A stretch of DNA of 56,653 bases, taken from the NCBI GenBank assembly GCA_934647195.1, contig CAKUFD010000012.1, positions 1 through 56,653 on the forward strand, written 5' to 3'. Of this stretch, positions 15,967-24,543 are shown in pieces. Source of the DNA: an uncultured Collinsella sp. GTDB lineage: Bacteria; Actinomycetota; Coriobacteriia; Coriobacteriales; Coriobacteriaceae. The position numbers were made by a program, and so were the translations under genes. Under the pieces are notes generated by a model. That model searched no databases and was not told the DNA's origin. It saw only the letters and a list, made by a program, of their open reading frames with translations. Numbering within the stretch: the first letter of the stretch is position 1; each line of letters begins with the position of its first letter.

Positions 15967-17045
15967 CAGAATCCGCCCCGCTCTTCTTCGAGCTCGATGG
16001 CCATGTCGTCTTGCACGTTCGGGAACAGGTGGGCGTAGCGGAAGGTGATGTCGGTCGCCTCGTGCCCCATGCGGTCTGCGATGGCGAGGGCGGTGAAGCC
16101 CATGTTGATGAGCAGGCTCACGTGGCTGTGCCTCAAATCGTGCACGCGTATTTTTTTCACGCCGCTCGCAGCACATCCTCGCTTCATCGCGTGCGATATG
16201 TAGTGCTTCGATACGGGGAACAGGCGATCGCTTTCGCCGATCTCCGGGTGGTGGTTCGCATAATCGCGCACCTCGTCGGCCAGGAATCGCGACAGCTTCA
16301 CGGTTCGCACCGATTTGGGCGTCTTGGGATCGGTTATCACGTCGCGCCCGCCCAACCTCTGGTAGGACTTGTCGATGCGCATGGTCGATTTCTTCCAATC
16401 GAACGAGTCCAGTGTGAGGGCCAGGAGCTCTCCCTCGCGGATGCCGGTCCAGTACAGCACCTCGAAGATTACGAACGCGCGGGGATCGTCCATCGTTGCG
16501 TCGGAGAACCTCAGATACTCGTCCTTGGTCCAGAAATTCATCGTGCGGGCCTCCTTGCCGCCCATCTTCACGGTTCTCATTGCTGGATTGGGGCTCAGCC
16601 CGTAGTACCTCTCCGCATGGTTCAGAATGGCAGTGAGCTGGTTGTTGAGCGTGCGCAGGTACGTTGCGCTGTAGGGCTTTCCGGCGTTTGCGTCGGGCGC
16701 CATGAGGGCGTTTTGCCAACGCACGATGTCGATGGTGCGTATCTCGTCCATCTTCTTGTTCGCGAAGAAAGGCAGCACCCTCGACTTGATCGCGTACTCC
16801 TTCTGCCGCCAGGTGTGCTCGCGCAGCCTGGGGCGTAGATCGGATTCGTAAACCTTGAAGAAATCGCCGAACGTCATCTCCATGGTGCAGCCTGCGCTGG
16901 CGATGAACTCGTCCTCCCAAGCCTGCGCCTCTTCCGCCGTCGCGAACCCGCGCTTGCATTTGTGCACTTCGTTGCCGAACTTGTCTTTGCACCTGAATTG
17001 CGCGAGCCAGGTGCCGTTCTTGGCTAGCTTTACGCTCACTTCCAA
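15966..17045 (-). CDS. int: tyrosine integrase of the element
   Basis: A 359-residue phage/ICE-type integrase. It has an arm-type DNA-binding N-terminus (about 1-50, with FRCKDKFGNEVHKCKRGFAT), a core-binding domain (about 58-160), and a catalytic domain with the arginine in GIREGE, HDLRHSH, GHEATDI and the tyrosine in RYAHLF. The active site is complete. Its start overlaps the excisionase gene by 10 bp. It probably integrates the element at the 3' end of guaA, about 1.2 kb away, with xre and a repeat-containing region in between. Confidence 0.92.
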   Translation of the reverse strand: MEVSVKLAKNGTWLAQFRCKDKFGNEVHKCKRGFATAEEAQAWEDEFIASAGCTMEMTFGDFFKVYESDLRPRLREHTWRQKEYAIKSRVLPFFANKKMDEIRTIDIVRWQNALMAPDANAGKPYSATYLRTLNNQLTAILNHAERYYGLSPNPAMRTVKMGGKEARTMNFWTKDEYLRFSDATMDDPRAFVIFEVLYWTGIREGELLALTLDSFDWKKSTMRIDKSYQRLGGRDVITDPKTPKSVRTVKLSRFLADEVRDYANHHPEIGESDRLFPVSKHYISHAMKRGCAASGVKKIRVHDLRHSHVSLLINMGFTALAIADRMGHEATDITFRYAHLFPNVQDDMAIELEEERGGF

Positions 17046-17233
17046 CCTCCTTTCGGCTTGATGTAGAGCTCGTCAAGAAGTTCGCAGCTCACGCGGCCCG
17101 GGATGGTCCTGCAGCCCTTTCTCTCCATCTCGCGGTTCAGCTCGCGGATAAGCTCGTAGGCCTTCGTCCTTCCGATGTGCAGCTTCTCTGCGACTTCACG
17201 GGCGCCGATGAGTCGTTTCGGATTCTCGGACAT
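17036..17233 (-). CDS. excisionase-like helix-turn-helix protein
   Basis: A 65-residue protein with a winged-helix excisionase/AlpA pattern: LIGAREVAEKLHIGRTKAYEL, then RELNREMERKGCRTIPGRVS. Such proteins bend DNA and direct integrases toward excision. GGAGG lies upstream, and it overlaps the integrase start by 10 bp. The palindromic operator at 17247-17264 lies immediately upstream, so its transcription is probably repressed by the same factor as parAB. Confidence 0.8.
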   Translation of the reverse strand: MSENPKRLIGAREVAEKLHIGRTKAYELIRELNREMERKGCRTIPGRVSCELLDELYIKPKGGWK

Positions 17234-17246
17234 CTTTCCTCCTTAC

Positions 17247-17333
17247 AGTTCAATATCGAACGGTGTCTAAGGCGAATCGTAACCGTTCAATATCGTGCGG
17301 TCAATATCAAACCGTTCAGAAACGTGCTATTAT
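17247..17333. promoter_or_regulatory. divergent xis/xre promoter region with repeated operator half-sites
   Basis: AGTTCAATATCGAACGGT (17247-17264) and ACCGTTCAATATCGTGCGGT (17282-17301) closely match the parAB palindrome core. A further half-site, AAACCGTTC, occurs at about 17309-17317, and a -10-like TATTAT at 17328-17333 could serve xre. The arrangement fits autoregulation by the XRE protein and repression of the integrase operon. Confidence 0.6.
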
Positions 17334-17385
17334 TTCCGCGTTATGTTCAATCGTCCGTCCGAAAAGGGCGCCTTCAGGAGGTCAC

Positions 17386-17811
17386 ATGGGAACCGGCGAA
17401 CTCATTAGGAAGTACCGCAAGATGCGGGGTCTTACCCAAAGCGAGCTCGCGGAGAAGTGCGGTTTGACGGATTCGGCGATAAGGAACTACGAGCTCGGCA
17501 ACAGGACGCCTGGGGAAGATCAGGTGAAAGGAATCGCATCGGCGCTTCACGTTGCGCCCGAATCGCTTTTCGACGTTCCCGCGGCCACGGCGCGCGAGGC
17601 CTTGGAGCTCATTTTCAGGATCGACGAGGAGTTCGGCCTCAAGCCGAAAGAGATCGGCGGCGAGCTCGTCCTGGCCATCGACCCGTCGTCGAAGAAGGCG
17701 CCCAAGCTCGCCCAGGCGCTCAAAGCTTGGCTTGCGCAGATTGATTCGGAAAAGTCCGGCGAAATCACCGCCGAGCAGCTCGCCGAATGGAAGGCGAAAT
17801 TCGGGGCCTAG
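17386..17811 (+). CDS. XRE-family transcriptional regulator, likely element repressor
   Basis: A 141-residue protein beginning MGTGELIRKYRKMRG. The HTH (about 4-60) contains LTQSELAEKCGLTDSAIRNYE, typical of XRE/Cro-C1 proteins; the C-terminal part (about 65-141) is of unknown type. AGGAGG lies a few bases before the start. Divergent from xis-int, it is the obvious candidate to bind the ACCGTTC-N6-GAACGGT palindromes in both promoter regions, which would tie excision and partition to one switch. That link is inferred. Confidence 0.85.
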   Translation: MGTGELIRKYRKMRGLTQSELAEKCGLTDSAIRNYELGNRTPGEDQVKGIASALHVAPESLFDVPAATAREALELIFRIDEEFGLKPKEIGGELVLAIDPSSKKAPKLAQALKAWLAQIDSEKSGEITAEQLAEWKAKFGA

Positions 17812-18285
17812 CAAGCCACTTTTGGAATGATTGCGAATCACTTCTAACGGCAAAACCGCTATTATCCGTTGTTGCAAGGGGCATTTTAAGGCTGAATTCG
17901 GCTCAATTTCCGATTTGTCATCCCCTCAATTTGACCTGGTGTTTTACTCAAATACCACTGAAATATGTCCAATGATTCGCGATTGATTCGAATCACCCTC
18001 AAACAGCGCGACAATCGCCAAAACACTCGTCGCAGGTGGTTTGGCGTATGTCTGTTTTGCACCATGCTGTCGCATGGTCGCTATGGGGTGTGATGAATGC
18101 CGAATCCATAGAATGACAACGAATCAAAATACCTGTTCAAATGCATAAAAATACCCCGAAAACTTACGCTTCCGGGGTGGAATCATTCTCGTGTTTTGCA
18201 AGTGGCTTGATTCGCTATGACCCTCAATGGAACTTTATGGGCCATGGTGAATCATTGCAGGTGGCTTGGCAAAATTAGCCTAGGG
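17812..18285. repeat. element right end: GTGGYTTG repeats next to guaA
   Basis: A non-coding 474-bp stretch. The motif GCARGTGGYTTG occurs at 18032-18043, 18198-18209 and 18257-18268, with an inverted copy (CAAGCCACTTT) at 17812-17822. Repeated short sites near an integrated end often bind the integrase N-terminal arm domain. A hairpin with ACCCCG (18153-18158) and CGGGGT (18173-18178), followed on the minus strand by ATTTTT, may terminate guaA. The attachment core probably overlaps the guaA 3' end near 18280-18310, but no second copy is visible to define it. Confidence 0.45.
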
Positions 18286-19884
18286 TCACTCCCACTCGAT
18301 CGTCGCGGGCGGCTTGCTCGTGATGTCGTAGCACACGCGGTTGGCACCGGGCACCTCGGCCACAATGCGGCCAGAGATCCTTGCCAGCACCTCGTAGGGC
18401 AGCTTGGCCCAGTCGGCGGTCATGGCATCGCTGGACTCCACGGCACGCAGGATGATCGGGCGCTGATAGGTGCGCTCGTCGCCCATGACGCCCACGGACT
18501 TGATGTCAGGCAGCACCGCGAAATACTGCCAGCAGCTGTGCTCGGAGTTGCGGTCGCCAGTCTCCTCAAAGAGCTTCTGGTTGTACGCATCGAGCTCCTC
18601 GCGCACGATGGCGTCGGCGTTCTTCAAGATCTCGAGCTTCTCCTTGTCCACCGCGCCGATGATGCGGATGGCAAGACCCGGTCCCGGGAACGGCTGACGG
18701 TACACGATGTGCGCCGGCAGGCCCAGCGCCAAACCGAGCGCACGGACCTCGTCCTTAAAGAAGTGATCGAGCGGCTCGATGAGGTCGAAGCTCACGCCCT
18801 CGGGGAATGGGATCAGGTTGTGATGGCTCTTGATGGTCGAAGCCTTGCCGCCCGTCTTGCGTGCGCCGGACTCGATGATATCGGGGTAGATGGTGCCCTG
18901 AGCCAGGTACTTCACGGGCTTGCCATCGGTTTCGAGCTGCTGGGCAACCGCGAAGAACTCCTTCCAGAACTGCGTACCGATGATACGACGCTTCTCCTCC
19001 GGCTCGGTCACGCCAGCAAGAAGCTCGGCGTAGCGATCCTCGGCATGTACGTGGATAAAGTCGACGTCGAACTGCTTGGTGAAGACCTCCTCCACCTGCT
19101 CGGGCTCACCCTTGCGCAGCAGACCATGGTTGATGAACACGCAGGTCATCTGCTTGCCAATGGCGCGCGCGCCAAGAGCTGCCACCACGGAGGAGTCGAC
19201 GCCGCCAGAAAGCGCCAGGATCACGCGGTCCTCGCCCACCTTCTCGCGGAACTCGGCCGTCATGCTCTCGACCAGGTTGTCCATGGACCAGTTCTCCTCA
19301 AGGCCGCAAACGCCAAAGAGGAAGTTCTTGAGGATCTGCTGACCGCACTCGGTGTGCTTGACCTCAGGATGGAACTGCGTGGTGTAGATTTTCTTCTCCA
19401 CGTTCTCCATCGCGGCCACCGGGCACACGTCGGTCGAAGCGACCACGGTAAAGCCCTCGGGCACGTCCTTCACAGCATCAAAGTGGCTCATCCACACCGT
19501 CTGATCGGCCGGGGTGCCCTCAAACAGCGCACCGCCGGCAACATGCAGCTCGGCAGGACCGTACTCGCCCACCTCGGGATGAAACACGGTGCCGCCCAAG
19601 GTCACGGCCGTGATCTGATGTCCGTAGCAAAAGCCCAGCACCGGCACGCCCAGCTCGAATACGGCAGGGTCGACACGCGGAGCGTCCTCGGCGTTAACGG
19701 AAGCGGGGCCGCCCGAAAGGATGATGGCAGAAGGAGCCATCTCGCGCACCTCGTCTGCTGTGATATCGCACGGCACAATCTCGGAATACACATGCAGATC
19801 GCGCACACGGCGAGCGATGAGCTGGCCATACTGTGCGCCAAAGTCGAATACAAGGACCTTTTGGTTCGAGGTGTTTTTGGACAT
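18286..19884 (-). CDS. guaA: GMP synthase (glutamine-hydrolysing)
   Basis: A 532-residue enzyme converting XMP to GMP. The N-terminal class I amidotransferase domain has ILSGGPASV, the nucleophile in GFCYGHQ and HPEVKHTE. The ATP-pyrophosphatase P-loop is ALSGGVDSSVVA (about 235). The dimerization domain ends in the conserved KPPATIEWE. GAGGAG precedes the start. The 3' end faces the accessory element; guaA is a known integration hotspot for tyrosine-integrase islands. The C-terminus is intact, so insertion has preserved the gene. Confidence 0.98.
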   Translation of the reverse strand: MSKNTSNQKVLVFDFGAQYGQLIARRVRDLHVYSEIVPCDITADEVREMAPSAIILSGGPASVNAEDAPRVDPAVFELGVPVLGFCYGHQITAVTLGGTVFHPEVGEYGPAELHVAGGALFEGTPADQTVWMSHFDAVKDVPEGFTVVASTDVCPVAAMENVEKKIYTTQFHPEVKHTECGQQILKNFLFGVCGLEENWSMDNLVESMTAEFREKVGEDRVILALSGGVDSSVVAALGARAIGKQMTCVFINHGLLRKGEPEQVEEVFTKQFDVDFIHVHAEDRYAELLAGVTEPEEKRRIIGTQFWKEFFAVAQQLETDGKPVKYLAQGTIYPDIIESGARKTGGKASTIKSHHNLIPFPEGVSFDLIEPLDHFFKDEVRALGLALGLPAHIVYRQPFPGPGLAIRIIGAVDKEKLEILKNADAIVREELDAYNQKLFEETGDRNSEHSCWQYFAVLPDIKSVGVMGDERTYQRPIILRAVESSDAMTADWAKLPYEVLARISGRIVAEVPGANRVCYDITSKPPATIEWE

Positions 19885-20057
19885 AGGACTCCTCTTGTTC
19901 GGCAGGGGGCAGCGGCTCCGCCCCGTGGCTCTCTCAAAAAACTAATAATACACGTAACGTGGGCATTCACCGAAAAGTAACTGGCTTGCGCACCTCTTTT
20001 GCACGAAGGCTCGAGCCTTATGCCACAATGGCCCCTGAGCGCATGGAAAGGATCGTC

Positions 20058-21095
20058 ATGAAGCGCATTTTGTTGATTGCCACCGGAGGCACTATCGCCT
20101 CGTCAGAAGACGGAAACGGACTCTCCCCCACCGTCACGGGAGAGGAACTTGCCCAGGCAGTGCCCGAGATCGCCCAGGTGGCGCAAATCGAAGTCGCGCA
20201 GCTCATGAATATCGACAGCACCAACATGCGCCCCGGCGATTGGTTGCGCATCGCTCGCGCCATCCGCGACTCCTACGACAGCTACGACGGCTTTGTGATC
20301 CTTCACGGCACCGACACCATGGCATATACCGCGGCGGCGCTCTCCTACCTCATTCAAGAAAGCCCCAAACCCATTGTTCTCACCGGTTCCCAAAAACCCA
20401 TGGAGAACCCTTTTACCGACGCCAAGCTCAATCTCTATCAAAGCCTGCTCTACGCCACCGATGATCGCTCCCGCGACGTCACCGTGGTCTTTGGCGGCGC
20501 CGTCATCGCCGGTACGCGCGCCCGCAAGCAGCGCACCATGAGCTTCAACGCTTTCAAGAGCGTTAATTACCCCTCCCTCGCCTACGTGCGAAACGACCGC
20601 ATCATCCGCAGCGGAGAGCATATGCTCGGTATTCGCCATGATACCAAGCGTCCGCTGCACGCCGAGCCCCGATTCTTCGATGCACTTGACGAGGCTGTCT
20701 TCACCCTCAAGCTCACTCCGGGTGTAAACCCACGCATCTTTGAGGCGCTCAAAGCAAGCTACGACGCCATTATTATCGAGACCTTTGGCATCGGCGGCAT
20801 CCCTGAGTACGAAAACGAGGATGGCCTCTCCTTTAAGCAGGCAATTTTTGACTGGGTCGACTCTGGCCGCACCGTTGTCATCACCACGCAGGTACCGGAA
20901 GAGGGACTCGATTTGGGCGTCTACGAAGTTGGCCGCGCCTACGCCGAGCACCCCGGCATCCTCAAGGGCGACGACATGACCACCGAGGCACTCGTGGCAA
21001 AAACCATGTGGGCACGAGGTGTCTCGAGCGATTCCCAGACCGTCAAGGAGCTGTTTATGCAGCCCATCAACTTTGATCGCATGGATTGGGAATAG
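20058..21095 (+). CDS. L-asparaginase
   Basis: A 345-residue asparaginase. TGGTIAS near the N-terminus and HGTDTM (about residue 85) carry the two catalytic threonines; TGSQKPMENPFTDAKLNL is also typical. No signal peptide, so a cytoplasmic type I-like enzyme is likely, giving aspartate and ammonia. The start at 20058 is set by AAAGGA at 20048-20053; an ATG at 20043 is less well placed. Divergent from guaA with about 170 bp between. Confidence 0.93.
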   Translation: MKRILLIATGGTIASSEDGNGLSPTVTGEELAQAVPEIAQVAQIEVAQLMNIDSTNMRPGDWLRIARAIRDSYDSYDGFVILHGTDTMAYTAAALSYLIQESPKPIVLTGSQKPMENPFTDAKLNLYQSLLYATDDRSRDVTVVFGGAVIAGTRARKQRTMSFNAFKSVNYPSLAYVRNDRIIRSGEHMLGIRHDTKRPLHAEPRFFDALDEAVFTLKLTPGVNPRIFEALKASYDAIIIETFGIGGIPEYENEDGLSFKQAIFDWVDSGRTVVITTQVPEEGLDLGVYEVGRAYAEHPGILKGDDMTTEALVAKTMWARGVSSDSQTVKELFMQPINFDRMDWE

Positions 21096-21188
21096 CCTGA
21101 TTATTCAGGAGTTTAATAGCCCCAATTTCAATGCCTTCGTGGCAGCCACGCCACACAGCAATGTATAGTTTACTTGACAGATATTTCC

Positions 21189-21437
21189 ATGCCCGCAACG
21201 ACACTCGCAGGCATGGATATCTTTTTGCGCAAAACTCTGGGTCAAAACATCAAAGCGAGACGCGAGGAACTTGGCCTGTCGAAGGTCGACCTGTGCATTG
21301 CCGCGAATATCCAGCGACCAATCCTCGACCGCATTGAACAGGGGCTCGGTAACATCAGGCTCGACACGCTGCAAAGCCTGGCCGATGTTCTCCAAACCAC
21401 CCCTTCCGATCTGATTAAAGACAAAAACGAGCAGTAA
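21189..21437 (+). CDS. small XRE/Cro-type HTH protein
   Basis: About 82 residues. The HTH runs from LGQNIKARREELGLSKVDL through RPILDRIEQG to the recognition-helix end LQSLADVLQ. The start is uncertain: ATG 21189, ATG 21213, or TTG 21174, none with a good ribosome binding site. A -10-like TATAGT at about 21164 suggests a very short or absent leader. A strong terminator follows at once, so it is monocistronic. Target unknown. Confidence 0.7.
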   Translation: MPATTLAGMDIFLRKTLGQNIKARREELGLSKVDLCIAANIQRPILDRIEQGLGNIRLDTLQSLADVLQTTPSDLIKDKNEQ

Positions 21438-21467
21438 AAAAGCCAGCCCCAAAGGAGCTGGCTTTTT
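21435..21467. terminator. bidirectional rho-independent terminator
   Basis: Stem AAAAGCCAGC / GCTGGCTTTT with a short CCCAAAGGA loop and A/T runs on both sides. It can end both the small HTH gene and the convergent DUF1648 gene. Confidence 0.85.
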
Positions 21468-21499
21468 AGCATGTTAGTTGCTGACAATCCGCGCTATCC

Positions 21500-21883
21500 C
21501 TAAAAGACAAACGGACCGGCAATTCCCGCCGAGACGCACATCAGGTACACGTTGGCGATGTTCAAAAGAACCGCAAGCACCAAGCCGGAACGCACATTGC
21601 GCGTAAAGACCATACGCGCCATGGCATCCGATTCCGTATGCGCACGCGCCTGCTTTTTGCCGTAGGCAATCGATGCCAAGCTAAAGACCAGCGCAAAGAT
21701 GGGGGTGATCAAAAGCTCCCAGCGGCTTCCCCAGCGCGTCACGGCGCCCGCTGCGTCATAGCGCATGGGAACCTGATCGGCAAACTGCGGCAACACCACC
21801 GCGGCAGCAATCAGCGGAATGAGGCCCAAAATCATCAGCACAATGCTCATGACCTTGGCTTTTTGTCCATACTCGTCAAGCAT
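21500..21883 (-). CDS. DUF1648-type membrane protein
   Basis: A 127-residue protein with three likely membrane segments (about 12-32, 57-77, 97-120). The segment LPQFADQVPMRYDAAGAVTRWGSRWE is the DUF1648 signature, seen in SdpI-like immunity/envelope proteins. AAGGAG precedes the start. It follows ychF on the same strand by about 50 bp. Function unknown. Confidence 0.75.
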   Translation of the reverse strand: MLDEYGQKAKVMSIVLMILGLIPLIAAAVVLPQFADQVPMRYDAAGAVTRWGSRWELLITPIFALVFSLASIAYGKKQARAHTESDAMARMVFTRNVRSGLVLAVLLNIANVYLMCVSAGIAGPFVF

Positions 21884-21932
21884 ACCGTCTGCTCCTTTTG
21901 TCGTTGGCTAGGTAAAGGGCGAGGAAACGTCG

Positions 21933-23009
21933 CTACACGTTAAAGCGGAAGTGCACCACGTCGCCGTCGGCCATAATGTACTCTTTGCCCTCGATGCGCA
22001 GCTTGCCAGCGGCCTTCGCTCCCTGCTCGCCACCAAGCTCGATGTAATCGCCATACGAGATGACCTCGGCCTTAATGAAGCCACGCTCGAAATCGGTATG
22101 AATCACGCCAGCGGCCTGCGGAGCCGTCGCGCCCTTGCGCACCGTCCAGGCCTTGACCTCCATCTCGCCGGCAGTAAAGAAGCTCTGAAGACCCAACAGG
22201 TCATAGGCCGCCTGAGCGAGCACGTCCAGGCCCGGCTGCTCAAGGCCCAAGCTCTCCAGGTACTCGGCAGCTTCCTCCGCGTCGAGCTCGGAAAGCTCCG
22301 CCTCGACCTTGGCGCAGATGGGAATGGGCTTCACGCCGTCGATGGGATCAAAATCATCGCCAAGCATATCCTCGTCGACATTTGCCACGTAGAGAATCGG
22401 CTTCATCGTAAGCAGGAACAGACCCTTGGCAGCAAGGCGTTCCTCGTCAGTCATCTCCATGGTGGCGGCGCGATTGCCGTCGTTGAGCCAATCGACCAAA
22501 CGCTTGGCAACCTCAAACTTAGGAGCCAGCTCTTTATCGCGCTTGGACTCCTTCTCCAGCTTGGGCAACTGCTTCTCGAGCGTGGAAAGGTCCGCCAAGA
22601 TCAGCTCGGTCATGATGGTATCGGCATCGGCCGCAGGATCCACGAACTCGCCGGTACGTCCCACCTCGCGCATGACGTTGGGATCTTTGAAGTAACGCAC
22701 GACCTCGCAGATAGCGTCGGTCTCGCGGATGTTGGCCAAGAACTGGTTGCCCAGGCCCTCGCCCTCGTTGGCACCCTTGACTAGGCCGGCGATGTCAACA
22801 AACTCAACCGCAGCAGGCACAATGCGACCCGGGCGCACGATGTCGGCAAGCTTTTGCAGACGCGCATCGGGCACATCGACGATACCCACGTTGGGGTCAA
22901 TCGTGGCAAAGGGGTAGTTGGCGGCAAGACCGCCCTTTTTGGTCAGCGCGGTGAAGAGCGTGGACTTGCCCACGTTGGGCAGGCCGACGATGCCGATAGA
23001 CAGGGACAT
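21933..23009 (-). CDS. ychF: redox-regulated ATPase YchF
   Basis: A 358-residue Obg-family NTPase with [14 protein letters not shown] (P-loop at about 8-15), the [10 protein letters not shown]3 region, a coiled-coil-like insert around [13 protein letters not shown], and a TGS domain at the C-terminus. YchF/OLA1 proteins bind ATP rather than GTP and associate with ribosomes. The start at 23009 has AAAAGGA upstream and gives the usual family N-terminus; a longer frame to 23111 is not needed. Confidence 0.96.
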   Translation of the reverse strand: MSLSIGIVGLPNVGKSTLFTALTKKGGLAANYPFATIDPNVGIVDVPDARLQKLADIVRPGRIVPAAVEFVDIAGLVKGANEGEGLGNQFLANIRETDAICEVVRYFKDPNVMREVGRTGEFVDPAADADTIMTELILADLSTLEKQLPKLEKESKRDKELAPKFEVAKRLVDWLNDGNRAATMEMTDEERLAAKGLFLLTMKPILYVANVDEDMLGDDFDPIDGVKPIPICAKVEAELSELDAEEAAEYLESLGLEQPGLDVLAQAAYDLLGLQSFFTAGEMEVKAWTVRKGATAPQAAGVIHTDFERGFIKAEVISYGDYIELGGEQGAKAAGKLRIEGKEYIMADGDVVHFRFNV

Positions 23010-23113
23010 GGCTTTCCTTTTCTCATGCCGTCGCTGCGGCGACGGATTCTCGTTAATGCATCTACGATAGCAGTCTTTGTCGCAACGCGCCCGCAAGCGG
23101 GCACTTCGCACGT

Positions 23114-24376
23114 TTAATCTGCGAGTTTCTCCACCTGGTCAAGAACCTTGGTGAGCTTTTTCTTGGCGTCGGCCTTCATCTTGGCCGCCTCTTCACGAGC
23201 CTTTGCGGCCTCGGCAGCCTTCTTCTCAGCCTCCGGGTCGGGCACCACAAGTTCGGACCCCGGGCACGTCACCATCTTGAGCGCATGGTTTTCGCACGCC
23301 TCAACGCACAGGCCGCACCCCACGCAATACTCCGGCTCGACGGTGAACTTGCCCGAACCCACCAAGTCGGTAGCGTTCGTGGGACACAGATCGACGCAAG
23401 CGCCGCACATGGTGCACTTGTCGAAATCGCACTGAGGGATAGACGCCTCGATATTATCGGCAAGCTCAGGGTGGTCTTGCAGCGCCGAAAGCAGCAGCTG
23501 ACGATTTTGAGTCAGGATGCGACGACGCTTGAAGTCGGTAGAGCCGCAAGCGGTGTTGAGGGTGCGCTCCAGCTGAGAGATGCGATCGGTGTGCACCTTG
23601 AGCTTCTGCGTCACCGAAGCCACGGCAGCGGCGGCAGGATTGAGCTTGGAGACGGTAAGACCTGTCGTGCGCATCATGTTGTCCATGAATTCCTTGCGCT
23701 CGTACTCGCGGCGCTTCACGCACTTGAGGTCGCGCGCCTCCACTTCAAGACCCAAACCGGTGCCTGCCCATTCTTCGGCGGTAGCAATGGCATCGCCGAG
23801 CATCTCTTCGCCGGTCGTAGTCTTGCAGTGGTCGCAGATGCCAAGCGGCAGGTACACGCTCACGTTGGAGTAATCGGCAAGAACAGCGAACCAAACCTCA
23901 GGTGTCACGTCACCAATGCAGGCGAGCACGACCTCGTTCTCGCGCGGGCGGCGACGCAGCGCACGCGTGCACGTGACATACGCCGTGGTATGCGACGTCG
24001 CAGCGCCGACAATCTTGTCGTAGAGCTGCTTGGGCTTGATCTTAGGAGAGTTCATCGCCTCGGTGGGACATGCCGCCGCACACAGGCCGCACTTGCGGCA
24101 GATATCGAGAATGTCGATACCGCCGTCGTCAATATCAACCGCATTGACCGGACAGGCAACTTTGCAGGCGTTGCAGCTGCTCCCCTCATAAATGCAGGCA
24201 AGACAACGATTGGAATTGCCGCGCGGCTTTTCCTTGTAGTCTGCAGGATTCCAATGATTCTCATCCGACTCGACACCCATCAGCGAATCGGAGATTCCAC
24301 CCAGCGGGTTCTTCAGGGCACCAAGCCCCTTGCTGATGTCGATGATGTCGTCAAACAGGTCGTGTTGTTGAGCCAT
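23114..24376 (-). CDS. double 2[4Fe-4S] ferredoxin-type protein of unknown role
   Basis: About 420 residues. The N-terminal cluster region (about 57-110) has CLACIYEGSSCNACKVACP then CRKCGLCAAACP. The C-terminal one (about 325-380) has CDFDKCTMCGACVDLCP then CVGCGLCVEACE. The middle carries extra cysteines (LGICDHCK), and the end is an alanine/lysine-rich coiled-coil-like tail. Each half resembles a dicluster ferredoxin, so it likely shuttles electrons, but no partner enzyme is adjacent. The start at 24376 follows GGGGAGGG at slightly long spacing; an in-frame ATG at 24415 is an alternative. Confidence 0.8.
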   Translation of the reverse strand: MAQQHDLFDDIIDISKGLGALKNPLGGISDSLMGVESDENHWNPADYKEKPRGNSNRCLACIYEGSSCNACKVACPVNAVDIDDGGIDILDICRKCGLCAAACPTEAMNSPKIKPKQLYDKIVGAATSHTTAYVTCTRALRRRPRENEVVLACIGDVTPEVWFAVLADYSNVSVYLPLGICDHCKTTTGEEMLGDAIATAEEWAGTGLGLEVEARDLKCVKRREYERKEFMDNMMRTTGLTVSKLNPAAAAVASVTQKLKVHTDRISQLERTLNTACGSTDFKRRRILTQNRQLLLSALQDHPELADNIEASIPQCDFDKCTMCGACVDLCPTNATDLVGSGKFTVEPEYCVGCGLCVEACENHALKMVTCPGSELVVPDPEAEKKAAEAAKAREEAAKMKADAKKKLTKVLDQVEKLAD

Positions 24377-24543
24377 ACCGTGGCTGCCCTCCCCTTTGGC
24401 AGTGCAAACAAGCAAGCTCCTATTTTACGCTACCCGCCGCGCCGCGTCAGGCACAGTGTCGTGGGCGCGTGCGCAATGCGAAGTTTAGTGAAGATACTAT
24501 CGGGGTGCCACCCCCATGCCTCTCCACCGCACAAGTCTGATTC

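Noticed and set aside
18217..19980. Long plus-strand open frame opposite guaA
   Set aside because: It mirrors guaA codon by codon, has a His/Leu/Arg-biased composition and no ribosome binding site. The minus-strand frame is a clear GMP synthase.
19885..20057. Purine riboswitch upstream of guaA
   Set aside because: The 170-bp spacer shows no conserved purine-aptamer stem pattern; guaA has only an ordinary ribosome binding site.
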